64,000 bases of DNA from Thalassotalea atypica (GTDB lineage Bacteria; Pseudomonadota; Gammaproteobacteria; Enterobacterales; Alteromonadaceae), in NCBI RefSeq assembly GCF_030295975.1, contig NZ_AP027364.1, forward strand, positions 4,030,001 through 4,094,000, given 5' to 3'. The position numbers were made by a program, and so were the translations under genes. The notes under the pieces were generated by a model that had not been told where the DNA came from, searched no databases, and was given only the letters and a program-made list of their open reading frames with translations. Shown here piece after piece: positions 32,935 through 43,180 of this stretch. Each line of letters starts with the position of its first letter. Within the stretch, counting starts at the first letter, position 1.

Positions 32935-34071
32935 CTAGTTTCTCCCATTGTTAAATCGGTCACTGCGGCTATTACTAGACGAAGGTTTCGTCGTATTTTG
33001 TTGTGGCATTGTCGGCATTGATTGCGGAATAATACGCGGAGACGATGATTGCGACATTATTTTATCTAACGGCAAATACATCATGTTGTTACCACCTTCT
33101 ACATCAACCATCACTTTGCTCGTATTGCTATACACTTTTTCCATAGTAGCTAGGTACAAACGTTGACGCGTAACTTCAGGCGCTGCTTGGTACTCAGGTA
33201 ATAGCTTTTCAAACTTAGCCACTTCACCTTCTGCATCTAAAACGATTTGTTGTTTATAAGCGTTTGCTTCTTGTTCCATACGTTTTGCACGACCACGCGC
33301 ACGTGGCTCAATTCCTCGAGCATAAGCTTCAGCTTCTCGAAGAAAACGAACCTCATCTTCTTGTGCAGCGATGGCGTCATCGAAGGCATCCTTAACTTCT
33401 TCAGGAGGACGCGCATCTTTAAAGTTAACATCGACAACAATTAAGCCCAAATTATATGGCTCAATGATCTTTTCAAGTTCAGACCACACCTGTTGGCGAA
33501 CACTTTCACGGCCACTGGTTAAGATATCGTCCATGTTTTGATGGCCGACGACATAACGTAGGGCGCTGTCTAATGATTGACTCAAGCTATCGTCCGCATT
33601 AGTGACGCTGAAGATATAGTTACGCGCATTTTGTACTCGGTATTGTACTTGCATTTCTACGTGAACAACGTTCTCATCTCTAGTAAGCATAAAGCCTGAC
33701 GCTGGTAGGTCACGTGTTGTTTGTACATCAATCGGAATGATATTTTCAATAAATGTCCACTTCCAACTTAGACCAGGTTCAACTTCACCAACATATTCAC
33801 CAAATCTTAATTTAATGCCGCGCTCTGCTTCTTTGATTGTATAGATACAGGTAAATAAATAGGCAAATAAAGCAATGAACAGTGCAAGTGTGACTGCCGC
33901 ACCAGAAAAACTACCGCCAGATGAACTGCCACCAGATTTTCCACCAAAAATTCCACCAAACTTATTGCCTAGGTCTTTTAATAAGTCATCTAAATCAGGT
34001 GGTCCTTGGTTATTCCCACCTTTATTTTTCCAGGGATCTTTATCGTTATTCCCCGGTTCGTTCCACGCCAT
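32935..34071 (-). CDS. hflK: HflK, regulator of FtsH protease
   Basis: The 378-residue protein starts with MAWNEPGNNDKDPWK and a glycine-rich cytoplasmic tail, then a membrane helix (about 58-75) and an SPFH domain beginning TIKEAERGIKLRFGEY. The helical EAEAYARGIEPRARGRAKRMEQ region and a polar Gln/Asn/Ser tail follow. It partners HflC. About 60 bp separate it from hflX upstream. Confidence 0.97.
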   Translation of the reverse strand: MAWNEPGNNDKDPWKNKGGNNQGPPDLDDLLKDLGNKFGGIFGGKSGGSSSGGSFSGAAVTLALFIALFAYLFTCIYTIKEAERGIKLRFGEYVGEVEPGLSWKWTFIENIIPIDVQTTRDLPASGFMLTRDENVVHVEMQVQYRVQNARNYIFSVTNADDSLSQSLDSALRYVVGHQNMDDILTSGRESVRQQVWSELEKIIEPYNLGLIVVDVNFKDARPPEEVKDAFDDAIAAQEDEVRFLREAEAYARGIEPRARGRAKRMEQEANAYKQQIVLDAEGEVAKFEKLLPEYQAAPEVTRQRLYLATMEKVYSNTSKVMVDVEGGNNMMYLPLDKIMSQSSSPRIIPQSMPTMPQQNTTKPSSSNSRSDRFNNGRN

Positions 34072-34129
34072 GACGCTCTCCGATCGATTCTAAAAATTTA
34101 AAAGTTTAATAGCTAACTATATCAGCCAG

Positions 34130-35434
34130 TTAGTTTTCGATAAAGCCTTCGACAGCTGCTTTATCTTGTTTAATGATTCTATTCCATTCTCGAACAGGCA
34201 TTTTTACGTCAACAAGACAGTTTCCCTGTTCATCATATTCTTCATTAGCAATGCAATTTAATTGGTAAAGCATGCCGATAAATTTTCCCGCACTTGGTGG
34301 AATTTTCAAGCTATGTTGAATAACTTGGCGCCCCATCCGTTCGGCTAAAGCGTCAAACAGTAAATCAATACCAATGTTTGCTTGCGCGGAAATCCATACC
34401 CTAATAGGCAGACCGGTCTCATCCCGATCAATTCTCGGCTGACAATCCTCTAAACTATCTATCTTATTGCAGATCAGCAATTGTGGTACTTCATTAGCTT
34501 CTATTTCAGCTAGCACATTTTCCACTTGGCCAATATTTTCACTTCTTCTTTCATCCGCAATATCAACAACATGAAGCAATAATTCTGCTTCTCTTGTTTC
34601 TGTTAATGTCGCTTTAAAAGCAGCGACTAAGTCATGAGGTAAATGACGAATAAAACCAACCGTATCAGCGAGAATAACGCGTCCTACATCTTCCACTTCA
34701 ATCTTTCGCAATGTTGGATCTAGGGTGGCAAACAATTGATCTGCGGCATAAACATCGGCATCAGTGATTAAATTAAACAATGTCGATTTACCCGCGTTGG
34801 TATAGCCCACTAAAGAAACTGTTGGTATTTCGGCTCGTACGCGTGACCGACGACCTTGTTGTCGTTGACGTTCTACTTTATCTAAACGTCTCATGATACC
34901 TTGCATACGCTCACGAATTAAGCGCCTATCTGTTTCTAATTGTGTTTCACCAGGACCACGTAAACCAATACCACCCTTTTGACGCTCTAAGTGAGTCCAA
35001 CCTCGAATAAGTCGTGTACTTATATGTCTTAATTGTGCAAGCTCAACTTGCATTTTACCTTCGTGGGTGCGAGCACGTTGAGCAAAAATATCGAGAATAA
35101 GTGTCGTTCGATCAACAACTCTGCATTGACATAAAGCTTCGATGTTCTTTTCTTGAGATGGAGACAAGCTATGATTAAATAAGACAACATTGCCTTCAAA
35201 CAGCTTTACAGCGTCAGCTATTTCTTCGGCTTTACCACTACCGACAAAATATTTTGGGTGCGGTGTACTTCGCTTACCTGTGACCACAGAAAGCGCATTG
35301 ACGCCAGCTGAAGACACCAACATTTTGAATTCTTGTAAGTCTTCTCTGCTGCTTTCGTCTGGAAAATCTACATGAACAAGTATCGCCTGCTCACCTGCCT
35401 GATAACGATCAAACAAATGAGCGACTCCATACAA
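34130..35434 (-). CDS. hflX: GTPase HflX, ribosome-associated
   Basis: This 434-residue GTPase splits and rescues stalled 70S ribosomes in characterised bacteria. The N-terminal domain includes SSAGVNALSVVTGKR and HPKYFVGSGKAEEI; the linker has GGIGLRGPGETQLETDRR. The G domain has GYTNAGKSTLF (G1), DTVGF (G3) and NKID (G4). The start used is the ATG at 35434; a TTG six codons in (35416), preceded by GGAG, would give the LFDRYQAGEQ start that matches E. coli HflX. It follows hfq by 21 bp. Confidence 0.96.
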   Translation of the reverse strand: MYGVAHLFDRYQAGEQAILVHVDFPDESSREDLQEFKMLVSSAGVNALSVVTGKRSTPHPKYFVGSGKAEEIADAVKLFEGNVVLFNHSLSPSQEKNIEALCQCRVVDRTTLILDIFAQRARTHEGKMQVELAQLRHISTRLIRGWTHLERQKGGIGLRGPGETQLETDRRLIRERMQGIMRRLDKVERQRQQGRRSRVRAEIPTVSLVGYTNAGKSTLFNLITDADVYAADQLFATLDPTLRKIEVEDVGRVILADTVGFIRHLPHDLVAAFKATLTETREAELLLHVVDIADERRSENIGQVENVLAEIEANEVPQLLICNKIDSLEDCQPRIDRDETGLPIRVWISAQANIGIDLLFDALAERMGRQVIQHSLKIPPSAGKFIGMLYQLNCIANEEYDEQGNCLVDVKMPVREWNRIIKQDKAAVEGFIEN

Positions 35435-35455
35435 TACTTTCTTTGAACATTAAGA

Positions 35456-35713
35456 TTATGAATCCGATGAAGAGTTAAAGTCTGATTGTCCCTGAACAGG
35501 CATAGTTGACACTGCACGAGCAGGGACAACAGTAGAAATAGCGTGTTTATAAACCATCTGACTGACTGTGTTTTTCAGTAAAATGACGAACTGGTCAAAC
35601 GATTCTACTTGACCTTGAAGTTTAATGCCATTAACTAAGTAAATTGCGACTGGAATGCGATCGCGACGTAGCGCATTCAAAAATGGGTCTTGTAAAGATT
35701 GCCCCTTTGCCAT
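35456..35713 (-). CDS. hfq: RNA chaperone Hfq
   Basis: The 85-residue protein forms the hexameric ring that pairs small RNAs with mRNAs. The Sm1 region ([39 protein letters not shown], from about residue 8) and the Sm2 motif [10 protein letters not shown] (about 55-64) match the canonical protein, including the distal and proximal RNA-binding residues. The C-terminal tail is short. It lies between miaA and hflX as in most Gammaproteobacteria. Confidence 0.99.
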   Translation of the reverse strand: MAKGQSLQDPFLNALRRDRIPVAIYLVNGIKLQGQVESFDQFVILLKNTVSQMVYKHAISTVVPARAVSTMPVQGQSDFNSSSDS

Positions 35714-35798
35714 TCGTTGGCCCCTTTTGTTATTGTTAGGTAAAAATAAATTCTTTTATATCAGTTACTCAGTACCGATATTAATTATACATCATGTT

Positions 35799-36734
35799 TC
35801 ACAGATTGCTCACTGTGGATACAACTTGTTGTAAATTTGTTTCGTCTTCCATATCGAGCCAGGTTAAATTCGGCCAACTTCTCAACCAAGTTAATTGACG
35901 CTTGGCCAATTGTCGAGTCGCACAAATGCCTCGAAAGACCATTTCATCATGACTACACTCACCGTGCAAATACTGCCACATCTGACGATAACCAACACAG
36001 CGTATAGATGGAAGATCTTCGTGTAAATCGTCGCGCTCTTTTAAGGCTTTAACCTCATGTTCAAAGCCTTGTTCAATCATTTGATTAAAACGTAACTCGA
36101 TACGACCGTGTAATGTTGAACGTTCTTTCGGCGTTATCGCAAATTGTAAAACATCGCCTTCAACACTAGCACCTTTTATTTGCGTTAATTGTGTCAAAGT
36201 ATTTCCAGTTAAACGATATACTTCCATCGCACGAGTCAATCGCTGAGGATCATTTTGATGTATTCTTTGCGCTGAAACGGGATCAACTTTTGCCAACATT
36301 TCATGCACATACGACCAGCCTTTTTCACTTGCAACGGCTTCTATTTCTTTCCTCACTTCAGCGTTAGCTTCAGGTAGCGGTGAGATTCCATCAATCAGAC
36401 TCTTGTAGTACATCATAGTTCCGCCAACAAGCAACGGAATCCGGTTTTTAGCTCTGATCTCAGCAATTTCCTGTAACGCATCGTGACAAAAATCTGCTGC
36501 TGAATATGTTTGTGCCGCATCCCTTATATTAATTAAGCGATGTGGATACTTATCTAGTTCATCCTGTGTCGGTTTTGCTGTACCAATATCCATGTCACGA
36601 TAAACGAGTGCAGAATCAACACTGATAATGTCACAAGGCAAGTTGTCGTGCAGAGCCATTGCCAGCGCTGTTTTGCCTGAGGCTGTTGGCCCCATTAAAC
36701 AAATTACTGGAGGCTGATTTTTAGTTTCAGACAT
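35799..36734 (-). CDS. miaA: tRNA dimethylallyltransferase
   Basis: This 311-residue enzyme adds a dimethylallyl group to A37 of tRNAs that read UNN codons. The P-loop [11 protein letters not shown] (about 15-25), [17 protein letters not shown] (about 38-54) and the [12 protein letters not shown] region (about 109-120) are conserved. It begins 6 bp after mutL, and hfq follows after about 85 bp. Confidence 0.98.
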   Translation of the reverse strand: MSETKNQPPVICLMGPTASGKTALAMALHDNLPCDIISVDSALVYRDMDIGTAKPTQDELDKYPHRLINIRDAAQTYSAADFCHDALQEIAEIRAKNRIPLLVGGTMMYYKSLIDGISPLPEANAEVRKEIEAVASEKGWSYVHEMLAKVDPVSAQRIHQNDPQRLTRAMEVYRLTGNTLTQLTQIKGASVEGDVLQFAITPKERSTLHGRIELRFNQMIEQGFEHEVKALKERDDLHEDLPSIRCVGYRQMWQYLHGECSHDEMVFRGICATRQLAKRQLTWLRSWPNLTWLDMEDETNLQQVVSTVSNL

Positions 36735-36740
36735 ATTGGA

Positions 36741-38603
36741 TTAATTTAATCGACTTATCTCAGATGTAAGGTCAATTTCGACCGAATTCAAGTGCAAGTA
36801 CTCATTAAGTTTCTCTTTGAGTATAATTTTAGCATTTGATAGCAAAAACGTTGCCGACTCTACCGAGTATTGAGAAGCGCAAATTACGGCGACCAAGGCG
36901 CTTATCATAGTGTTTTCTGTAATATTTTCTTTGTTTTGCATCATACTATTTAGAATTTGCATTAAACAAACCTGTACATCATTGTCACGCAGCATCGCTG
37001 GAAATTGTCTCACTTTGAGTTTTTCATGTGAAAGCACATCAACCAAAATTCCAGCTTTTTCAAACAATGTGATATGACTTTTGGTTAATGCCATGTGCTC
37101 ACTTGATAGCTTTACCATAACAGGTAAAAGTAAAGGCTGACTCACTATGCCGGTTTGCCATCGTTCAATCATACGTTTTCGCTCAACATGTTGTGCAAGC
37201 TTATCTAACGCAAGTAGCCGTAAGTGCTTTTTGATTACAATGACCGCGTAAGTTGATTCTTTGACATAAATTACTGACGTACCATTCACATCAGTATTTA
37301 TGATGTCATGACTACTTTTTGTATTTACTGAAGTCTCTTTATCTTCAACTTGATAGGGTGTCATTAATTGTTGATAGGTTTGCGCGGCACTATCGTTAGG
37401 TTGTGCACGTTGCCTATTAGGCTCACCGATATGAGCAAGCGGTTTAACGTAGGATCGCTCAGTGGCGGAATTAGCTCCTGTATAGTGAGGAGAAAGTTGC
37501 TGCTGAACAGAAGCTTCAATGCTGGACGGTGGATTAGCCTGAAGATGGCCATTTTGCTCGACTACCTGTTCAGTAAAAACATCAGCTTGCTCATAGGATT
37601 GTGTATTGGCTTGTTGTAATGCTTGATGACAAACTGAAAAAATAAAATCATGAACATAGCGCCCTTGATGAAAACGTACTTCATGCTTTGCTGGGTGCAC
37701 ATTTACATCCACTTCTTTGTGATCTAATTCTAGAAACAGTACAAAAGCAGGGTACCCGTCGCCTGAAATGAGATCGGCATACGCCTGACGTATGCCGTGA
37801 TTGATGAGCTTGTCACGCATCATTCGACCATTGACATAGCTATAGCACAAGTCATTGTTTGGCCTAGTGTAGCTTGGTTTGGCTATCCATCCCCACAAAT
37901 GCAAATTATCGTGTCGGCATTTAATTTCTATGCTGCTGTCGACAAATTTTTGTCCACACACCGACGCTACTCGTTTTACGTACTGCGCGTTACTTGTAGC
38001 CTCACGATATTGACGTATCGTTTTACCATTATGGGTTAAGGTAAAACCAACATCAAAACGGGCTAACGCGATTCGCCGGATCACCTCATCAATATGATTA
38101 AATTCTGTTTTTTCTGTACGAAGGAATTTTCTGCGTGCGGGTGTGTTGAAAAACAGATCATTGACTTCAATAGTGGTACCATTGGGATGTGCTGCAGGCT
38201 TTATCGTGACATCCATATCTCTGCCTTCAGCAAAGGCTTGCCACGCATTTTCTTGTTCTGCGGGTTTTGATGTCAGCGTCAGCCTCGCCACCGAGCTAAT
38301 ACTGGCTAGTGCTTCACCGCGAAATCCTAAACTGGCAATAGCCTCTAAATCCGATAAATTTGTTATTTTGCTGGTGGCATGCCGACTTAAAGCTAGACCC
38401 AACTCTTCTTTTACAATGCCGCAACCGTTGTCAGCGATTTTAATTTTCTTGGCGCCGCCTTTTTCGATGTCGATGTGTATTTTTGTTGCGCCCGCATCCA
38501 GACTGTTCTCTACCAATTCTTTAATCACGGAAGCAGGGCGTTCAACCACTTCGCCTGCTGCTATTTGGTTAGCCAAGCGTGCAGGTAATATTTGTATTGC
38601 CAT
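36741..38603 (-). CDS. mutL: DNA mismatch repair protein MutL
   Basis: This 620-residue GHKL ATPase couples MutS mismatch recognition to MutH and UvrD. ATP-site motifs ELVENSLDAGAT (about 29-40), DNGCGI (about 58-63) and GFRGEALASI (about 93-102) are present. A variable linker (about 335-430) precedes the dimerisation domain. I see no DQHA(x)2E(x)4E endonuclease motif, as expected for an organism with Dam-directed, MutH-type repair. It begins 3 bp after the amidase gene ends. Confidence 0.97.
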   Translation of the reverse strand: MAIQILPARLANQIAAGEVVERPASVIKELVENSLDAGATKIHIDIEKGGAKKIKIADNGCGIVKEELGLALSRHATSKITNLSDLEAIASLGFRGEALASISSVARLTLTSKPAEQENAWQAFAEGRDMDVTIKPAAHPNGTTIEVNDLFFNTPARRKFLRTEKTEFNHIDEVIRRIALARFDVGFTLTHNGKTIRQYREATSNAQYVKRVASVCGQKFVDSSIEIKCRHDNLHLWGWIAKPSYTRPNNDLCYSYVNGRMMRDKLINHGIRQAYADLISGDGYPAFVLFLELDHKEVDVNVHPAKHEVRFHQGRYVHDFIFSVCHQALQQANTQSYEQADVFTEQVVEQNGHLQANPPSSIEASVQQQLSPHYTGANSATERSYVKPLAHIGEPNRQRAQPNDSAAQTYQQLMTPYQVEDKETSVNTKSSHDIINTDVNGTSVIYVKESTYAVIVIKKHLRLLALDKLAQHVERKRMIERWQTGIVSQPLLLPVMVKLSSEHMALTKSHITLFEKAGILVDVLSHEKLKVRQFPAMLRDNDVQVCLMQILNSMMQNKENITENTMISALVAVICASQYSVESATFLLSNAKIILKEKLNEYLHLNSVEIDLTSEISRLN

Positions 38604-38606
38604 AAG

Positions 38607-39929
38607 TTAATCGGCTCTGGGAATTTTTAACGTTTGTCCAATCACCACTGTATTGTTGGTGAGATTGTTAGCTGATTTTATTTTATTCACAGATACTTTA
38701 TATCGTTGTGCTAAAACAGACAGCGACTCACCCTTTGAAACGCGGTGCTTTTTGGTCACAACTTTTGCATAATACGAGTCCATAGGTGGACGATCGGAGA
38801 AGTAAGATTTAACACCGTTAAAGATAGCTTTCGCTAATTTATTTTGGTGTACACTCGACGTTAAATTTCGTTCTTCTTGATGATTAGAAATAAATCCCGT
38901 TTCAACGAGTATCGACGGATAGTCTGACGCTTTTAATACGCCAAAATTACCATGTTGTGGTGTTTTCTTGTGCATTTTTGTGATTTTTTTCAGCTGATTT
39001 TGCACTTTATACGCCATCGACATACTCACCTCTAGCGTATGTTCCTTGCTCATATCAGCCAGAGTAATGGCTAAGTTTTCATCTGAAGTATTTTTAATAA
39101 CACCGCCACCTCCACCTAACAGCTCTGAATTTTTCTCTCGGTTGCGTAGCCATTTCGCCAGCTCAGATTCTACTCGTCTGTTTGATACCACCCAGACAGA
39201 AGCACCTCGAGGTTGGGGCGTATAAAACGCATCGGCGTGAATAGACACCATAAAATCTACTTGTTTTCTACGGGCTATTTCACTGCGTTTACCAACCGGA
39301 ATATAATAATCCCCTTTGCGGATCATTTCCGCTTTTAGCCCTTTTTCATTATTGATCAGCGCTTGAAGTTTCTTTGCGATGGCTAAGGTCACTCGCTTTT
39401 CATAGGTCCCTTTAGGGCCTACTGAGCCGGGGTCTTCACCGCCGTGCCCCGCATCAATCCCTATGATAATATCGCGCGCTTTATTTTTCGGTACAGATAC
39501 CGTTGCCTTTGGGATAACCTTTGCGTTGTCGTGTAAATCAACAACTAGTCGATTGCCATATTGGCCGGCAGGTGCGAGTGGAAATACCGTTAGTTTATAT
39601 TTGTCAGCCAATTCAAGCACGATGCGTGAACCGCCTTTAGTTTTAGCCTTGCTGGTACGAATGCGGTTTATGCGCGGATCTTTTTTCGCAAGATCCTTGA
39701 GCGCAACAATATTTTTGCTGTTTTTGAAATCAATAACTAATCGTTCAGGACTCGACAAACTAAAATAGCTGTACTGAGGTTTATTCGTTAAATCAAAAAC
39801 AACACGTGTGTTTTCAGGAGCTGGCCAAACGCGAATACCGTTTATTTTTTCCTTAGCAAAAGCTTGTCCGGAAAAAACCGACGAAAATAAGAGTAATAAT
39901 AAACAATAAGTTTTAATACGTTTAAGCAA
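38607..39929 (-). CDS. amiB: N-acetylmuramoyl-L-alanine amidase (AMIN, Amidase_3, LysM)
   Basis: The 440-residue exported enzyme cleaves septal peptidoglycan during cell separation. A signal peptide (about 1-25) leads into an AMIN domain (about 28-130), a zinc Amidase_3 domain (about 150-375; ligand motifs IGIDAGHGGEDPG and VSIHADAF, late ETGFISN) and one LysM repeat (about 393-437). An autoinhibitory helix region with SDENLAITLADM lies inside the catalytic domain, the part opened by EnvC. A likely envC is at the right end of this window. The choice amiB rather than amiC rests on position before mutL. Confidence 0.93.
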   Translation of the reverse strand: MLKRIKTYCLLLLLFSSVFSGQAFAKEKINGIRVWPAPENTRVVFDLTNKPQYSYFSLSSPERLVIDFKNSKNIVALKDLAKKDPRINRIRTSKAKTKGGSRIVLELADKYKLTVFPLAPAGQYGNRLVVDLHDNAKVIPKATVSVPKNKARDIIIGIDAGHGGEDPGSVGPKGTYEKRVTLAIAKKLQALINNEKGLKAEMIRKGDYYIPVGKRSEIARRKQVDFMVSIHADAFYTPQPRGASVWVVSNRRVESELAKWLRNREKNSELLGGGGGVIKNTSDENLAITLADMSKEHTLEVSMSMAYKVQNQLKKITKMHKKTPQHGNFGVLKASDYPSILVETGFISNHQEERNLTSSVHQNKLAKAIFNGVKSYFSDRPPMDSYYAKVVTKKHRVSKGESLSVLAQRYKVSVNKIKSANNLTNNTVVIGQTLKIPRAD

Positions 39930-39940
39930 CTTGAAGCCTT

Positions 39941-40420
39941 TTAACTGCGATAGTATTCCATTAGTGCTGACAATGCCTGTTCTCCCAAAGTGGAATTCAC
40001 TTCAAATGATACACAACGTTGTTCGTTATCATACGCTATGTTAATAGTAAGATCAGGTTTAGCCAATAGTCCATAGCCTTTTTCTGGCCATTCAATAAAA
40101 CAACAACTTTGTGAGTTAAAGTAATCTCTTATACCCATAAATTCCAGCTCTTCTGGATCGGCCAGTCGATATAAATCAAAGTGATAGACGTGCCACCCCT
40201 CTAACTCATAGGGTTCAACTAGCGTATATGTTGGGCTTTTAACATTACCTTTATGACCCATGCCTTTGACAAAGCCACGAGTAAAAGTGGTTTTCCCTGC
40301 CCCTAAATCACCGTTTAGGTACACAGTAATCCCTTGCTTTACTTTATTTTTTACCGCTTGTGCTAGCTGATTTCCACATTCAACAGTAGCGGCTTCATCT
40401 ATGAGTGATAATTGGGCCAT
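39941..40420 (-). CDS. tsaE: tRNA threonylcarbamoyladenosine biosynthesis ATPase TsaE
   Basis: This 159-residue P-loop ATPase supports TsaB-TsaD in making t6A37 of ANN-decoding tRNAs. The Walker A YLNGDLGAGKTTFTRGF is at about 34-50, and KSPTYTLVEPY (about 61-71) and the HFDLYRLADPEELE segment (about 80-93) are family hallmarks. It lies between nnr (26 bp) and the amidase gene (11 bp) in the conserved cluster. Confidence 0.97.
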   Translation of the reverse strand: MAQLSLIDEAATVECGNQLAQAVKNKVKQGITVYLNGDLGAGKTTFTRGFVKGMGHKGNVKSPTYTLVEPYELEGWHVYHFDLYRLADPEELEFMGIRDYFNSQSCCFIEWPEKGYGLLAKPDLTINIAYDNEQRCVSFEVNSTLGEQALSALMEYYRS

Positions 40421-40446
40421 GGGTACTATTAGTTATTTCCTATTTA

Positions 40447-41970
40447 TTAATACTGATTGACTAAGCATCGCAACGGTTCGAATAAATCGCTGGCTAATAA
40501 ACCTCGTTGACCATATTTATTGGCAACACTATCCGCCGCTTGACCGTGAATACTCACCGCAAGCCTTACCGCATCAATCACTGATGGAGACTGTAAAATT
40601 AATGCTGCTATTATGCCTGATAATACGTCCCCCATGCCACCCGTAGCCATCCCTGAATTTCCAGTTTGGTTAATCCAAGTCCGTTCGCCGTCACAAATTA
40701 AACTACCCGCGCCTTTTAATACGCATATGCCACCGTAACGTTGAGTTATTTCAGTAACAGCAGAAAATCGGTCTTTTTCGATTGTCTTCGTATCTGTCCC
40801 TAACAAATGCGCGGCTTCACCTGGGTGTGGTGTTAATACCCAGTCATCTCGCTTTTGTGGGTTACGACTGAGTATCCTTAGCGCATCAGCATCCACGATA
40901 AGAGGGCTCTTGTGCTCACACATTAGTTCAAATAAATTGACAGCCCATGCTTCACTACCTAGACCGGGGCCAATCACTATCACGCCTGCTTTGTCGAAAA
41001 ATCGTGATTGAGCTAGTTCAGCTGGAGTATCTGGCGCTAGCATTAGCTCCGGTCTACCATTTAACATAAGGTTATGATTATCTTTATGGCAGCACACGGC
41101 AACTAAAGCTGCGCCGGTTCTCAATGCGGCTTCACTGGCAAGCCTTATTGCCCCAGGCATATTTTCATTACCACCAACAGTTAACGCAAGTCCAATATTG
41201 CCTTTATGCATCGCTTGAGTTCTAGCGGCTAAGCAAGGTAAATGTTGGCGACCCTGTGCAATAATCTTGCTTTTCAATGTTGACACAAATTCAGTAGCAA
41301 CCTCTAAATCAGCGTAGATAATCCGCCCAACATAATGAGAAGCAACACCAGTTAACAACCCTTGCTTGATGGCGATAAAAGTCACTGTGGCCGTAGCGAT
41401 AATACCATCACCATTGCCAGTCGTTGCATTGAGTCCCGATGGTACATCAACACTTAATACCTCAGCTTGATTTTCATTTACTGCTTTTATAACTGCATTA
41501 TACTCTTCAGACAAAGTACCCTTAAATCCGATACCAAATATGGCATCAACAATAAGTTCGCCTTGAAACGCATCGATGATCGATTTAACTTCGGCGAGAT
41601 TACTGATAAAGAGTACAGGACTGACACTTGGACTAACCTGGTGTAACACTGATAATGCCTGTTTAGCATCTCCGTTAATGTCTTTTTCCTCTACCAAACT
41701 AATGGTTTGCACGTGATAGCCATATTCAATTGCAAGACGAGCAATAACAAAACCATCTCCGCCATTATTCCCTTTGCCACATAGCACCAACAACGTATTG
41801 TGCTTATCATAGTGTTTAGCCAAATAATCAAATGTCGCTTGGCCGGCCCGTTCCATCAGTTGATATAATGAAAGGCCAAATGATTTAGCGACCACTTTCT
41901 CATGACTGAGTACGTCTGTCGCACTATAGACAGGCTGTGGTAAACTCTGCTGCAAAGGTATTAACGACAT
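40447..41970 (-). CDS. nnr: Bifunctional NAD(P)H-hydrate epimerase / ADP-dependent dehydratase
   Basis: The 507-residue protein repairs hydrated NAD(P)H. The N-terminal YjeF_N epimerase domain (about 15-225) has LCGKGNNGGDGFVIARLA, and the C-terminal ribokinase-like dehydratase domain (about 240-500) has GPGLGS, LTPHPGEAAHLL and GMGDVLSGIIAAL. The frame extends upstream to 42060, but that part overlaps divergent queG coding sequence and looks unrelated. The ATG at 41970 (MSLIPLQQ) fits the family start better. Confidence 0.94.
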   Translation of the reverse strand: MSLIPLQQSLPQPVYSATDVLSHEKVVAKSFGLSLYQLMERAGQATFDYLAKHYDKHNTLLVLCGKGNNGGDGFVIARLAIEYGYHVQTISLVEEKDINGDAKQALSVLHQVSPSVSPVLFISNLAEVKSIIDAFQGELIVDAIFGIGFKGTLSEEYNAVIKAVNENQAEVLSVDVPSGLNATTGNGDGIIATATVTFIAIKQGLLTGVASHYVGRIIYADLEVATEFVSTLKSKIIAQGRQHLPCLAARTQAMHKGNIGLALTVGGNENMPGAIRLASEAALRTGAALVAVCCHKDNHNLMLNGRPELMLAPDTPAELAQSRFFDKAGVIVIGPGLGSEAWAVNLFELMCEHKSPLIVDADALRILSRNPQKRDDWVLTPHPGEAAHLLGTDTKTIEKDRFSAVTEITQRYGGICVLKGAGSLICDGERTWINQTGNSGMATGGMGDVLSGIIAALILQSPSVIDAVRLAVSIHGQAADSVANKYGQRGLLASDLFEPLRCLVNQY

Positions 41971-41985
41971 AGCAATAACGAATAA

Positions 41986-43161
41986 ATGAATTCTACTATC
42001 CACTATCAAGATCTGGCTGAAAAAATCAAGCTTTGGGGCGAGGAACTTGGATTTTCCCAAGTGGGTATCAGTGATATTGACCTATCGGTTCATGAACAAC
42101 ACTTGCAAAAGTGGTTAGATAATCAATACCACGGTGATATGGACTACATGGAAAAACATGGCATGATGCGAGCACGCCCTCACGAACTAGAACCAGGTTC
42201 GGTTCGGGCGATAAGTGTCCGCTTAGATTATTTACCCACTGATGCAAAGTTTGCCCGAACCCTAAAAAACAAATCCAAGGCCTATGTAAGTCGTTATGCA
42301 TTGGGCCGCGATTACCATAAGTTGATGCGCAAGCGACTGCAGCAACTAGGTAAAAAAATACACGAGTATTGCGAAGAATTTAACTTTCGTCCTTTTGTAG
42401 ATTCTGCACCAGTACTTGAGCGACCCCTTGCCGAAAAAGCAGGACTGGGCTGGGTCGGAAAACACAGTTTGCTGATCAACGAAGAGGCAGGCTCATGGTT
42501 TTTTATCGGTGAATTATTAGTCAACATTCCCTTAACCCTCGATAGTACAAGTGTTGAAAATAAGTGTGGTAGTTGCATATCGTGCATTAAGATTTGCCCG
42601 ACTCAGGCTATTGTTGAGCCGTATGTAGTGGATGCAAGAAGGTGCATTTCTTATTTAACCATCGAACTTCAAGGTGCAATACCTGAAGAATTTAGGTCAC
42701 TCATTGGCAACAGGATATATGGCTGTGATGATTGTCAATTAATTTGCCCTTGGAATAAATTTGCGAAACTCTCAATTGTAGATGACTTTCAACCCAGACA
42801 AGCACTCGACAATACCGACCTACTTGAGTTGTTCGATTGGACGGAAACGGAGTTTCTTGATAGAACCCAAGGCTCTCCCATTCGAAGAATTGGTTTTCAA
42901 AGCTGGCAACGTAACATTGCCGTTGCATTGGGTAACGCCCCATACCATGAGGCGATATTTAGCGCATTAACACAGAAAAAAGACGTTGAAGACGCCATCA
43001 TCAAAGAACACGTGCAATGGGCACTAAAACAACAGCAAACCAAACAGGCGCACCTACAACATCAGTTAGAAAAAGCGCAGCAGGATAAGAGCAATAAGAT
43101 TATTCGTCTGAATGAGCGCTTGATCCGATCGATTGAAAAGGGTCTACCAAGAGACGCCTAA
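41986..43161 (+). CDS. queG: Epoxyqueuosine reductase
   Basis: This 391-residue cobalamin- and iron-sulfur-dependent enzyme performs the last step of queuosine synthesis in tRNA. Two [4Fe-4S] cluster motifs are visible: CGSCISCIKICP (about 192-203) and CDDCQLICP (about 245-253). The catalytic-region DSAPVLERPLAEKAGLGW precedes them. The C-terminal HEAT-like tail is shorter than in some homologues and ends in a charged helix. It starts 15 bp from the divergent nnr start codon. Confidence 0.96.
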   Translation: MNSTIHYQDLAEKIKLWGEELGFSQVGISDIDLSVHEQHLQKWLDNQYHGDMDYMEKHGMMRARPHELEPGSVRAISVRLDYLPTDAKFARTLKNKSKAYVSRYALGRDYHKLMRKRLQQLGKKIHEYCEEFNFRPFVDSAPVLERPLAEKAGLGWVGKHSLLINEEAGSWFFIGELLVNIPLTLDSTSVENKCGSCISCIKICPTQAIVEPYVVDARRCISYLTIELQGAIPEEFRSLIGNRIYGCDDCQLICPWNKFAKLSIVDDFQPRQALDNTDLLELFDWTETEFLDRTQGSPIRRIGFQSWQRNIAVALGNAPYHEAIFSALTQKKDVEDAIIKEHVQWALKQQQTKQAHLQHQLEKAQQDKSNKIIRLNERLIRSIEKGLPRDA

Positions 43162-43180
43162 AGCCTAGGAAACAGTCAAC

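Noticed and set aside
38143-38610. 155-residue plus-strand frame opposite the mutL ATPase domain
   Set aside because: It mirrors the conserved GHKL region of mutL and has no family features of its own.
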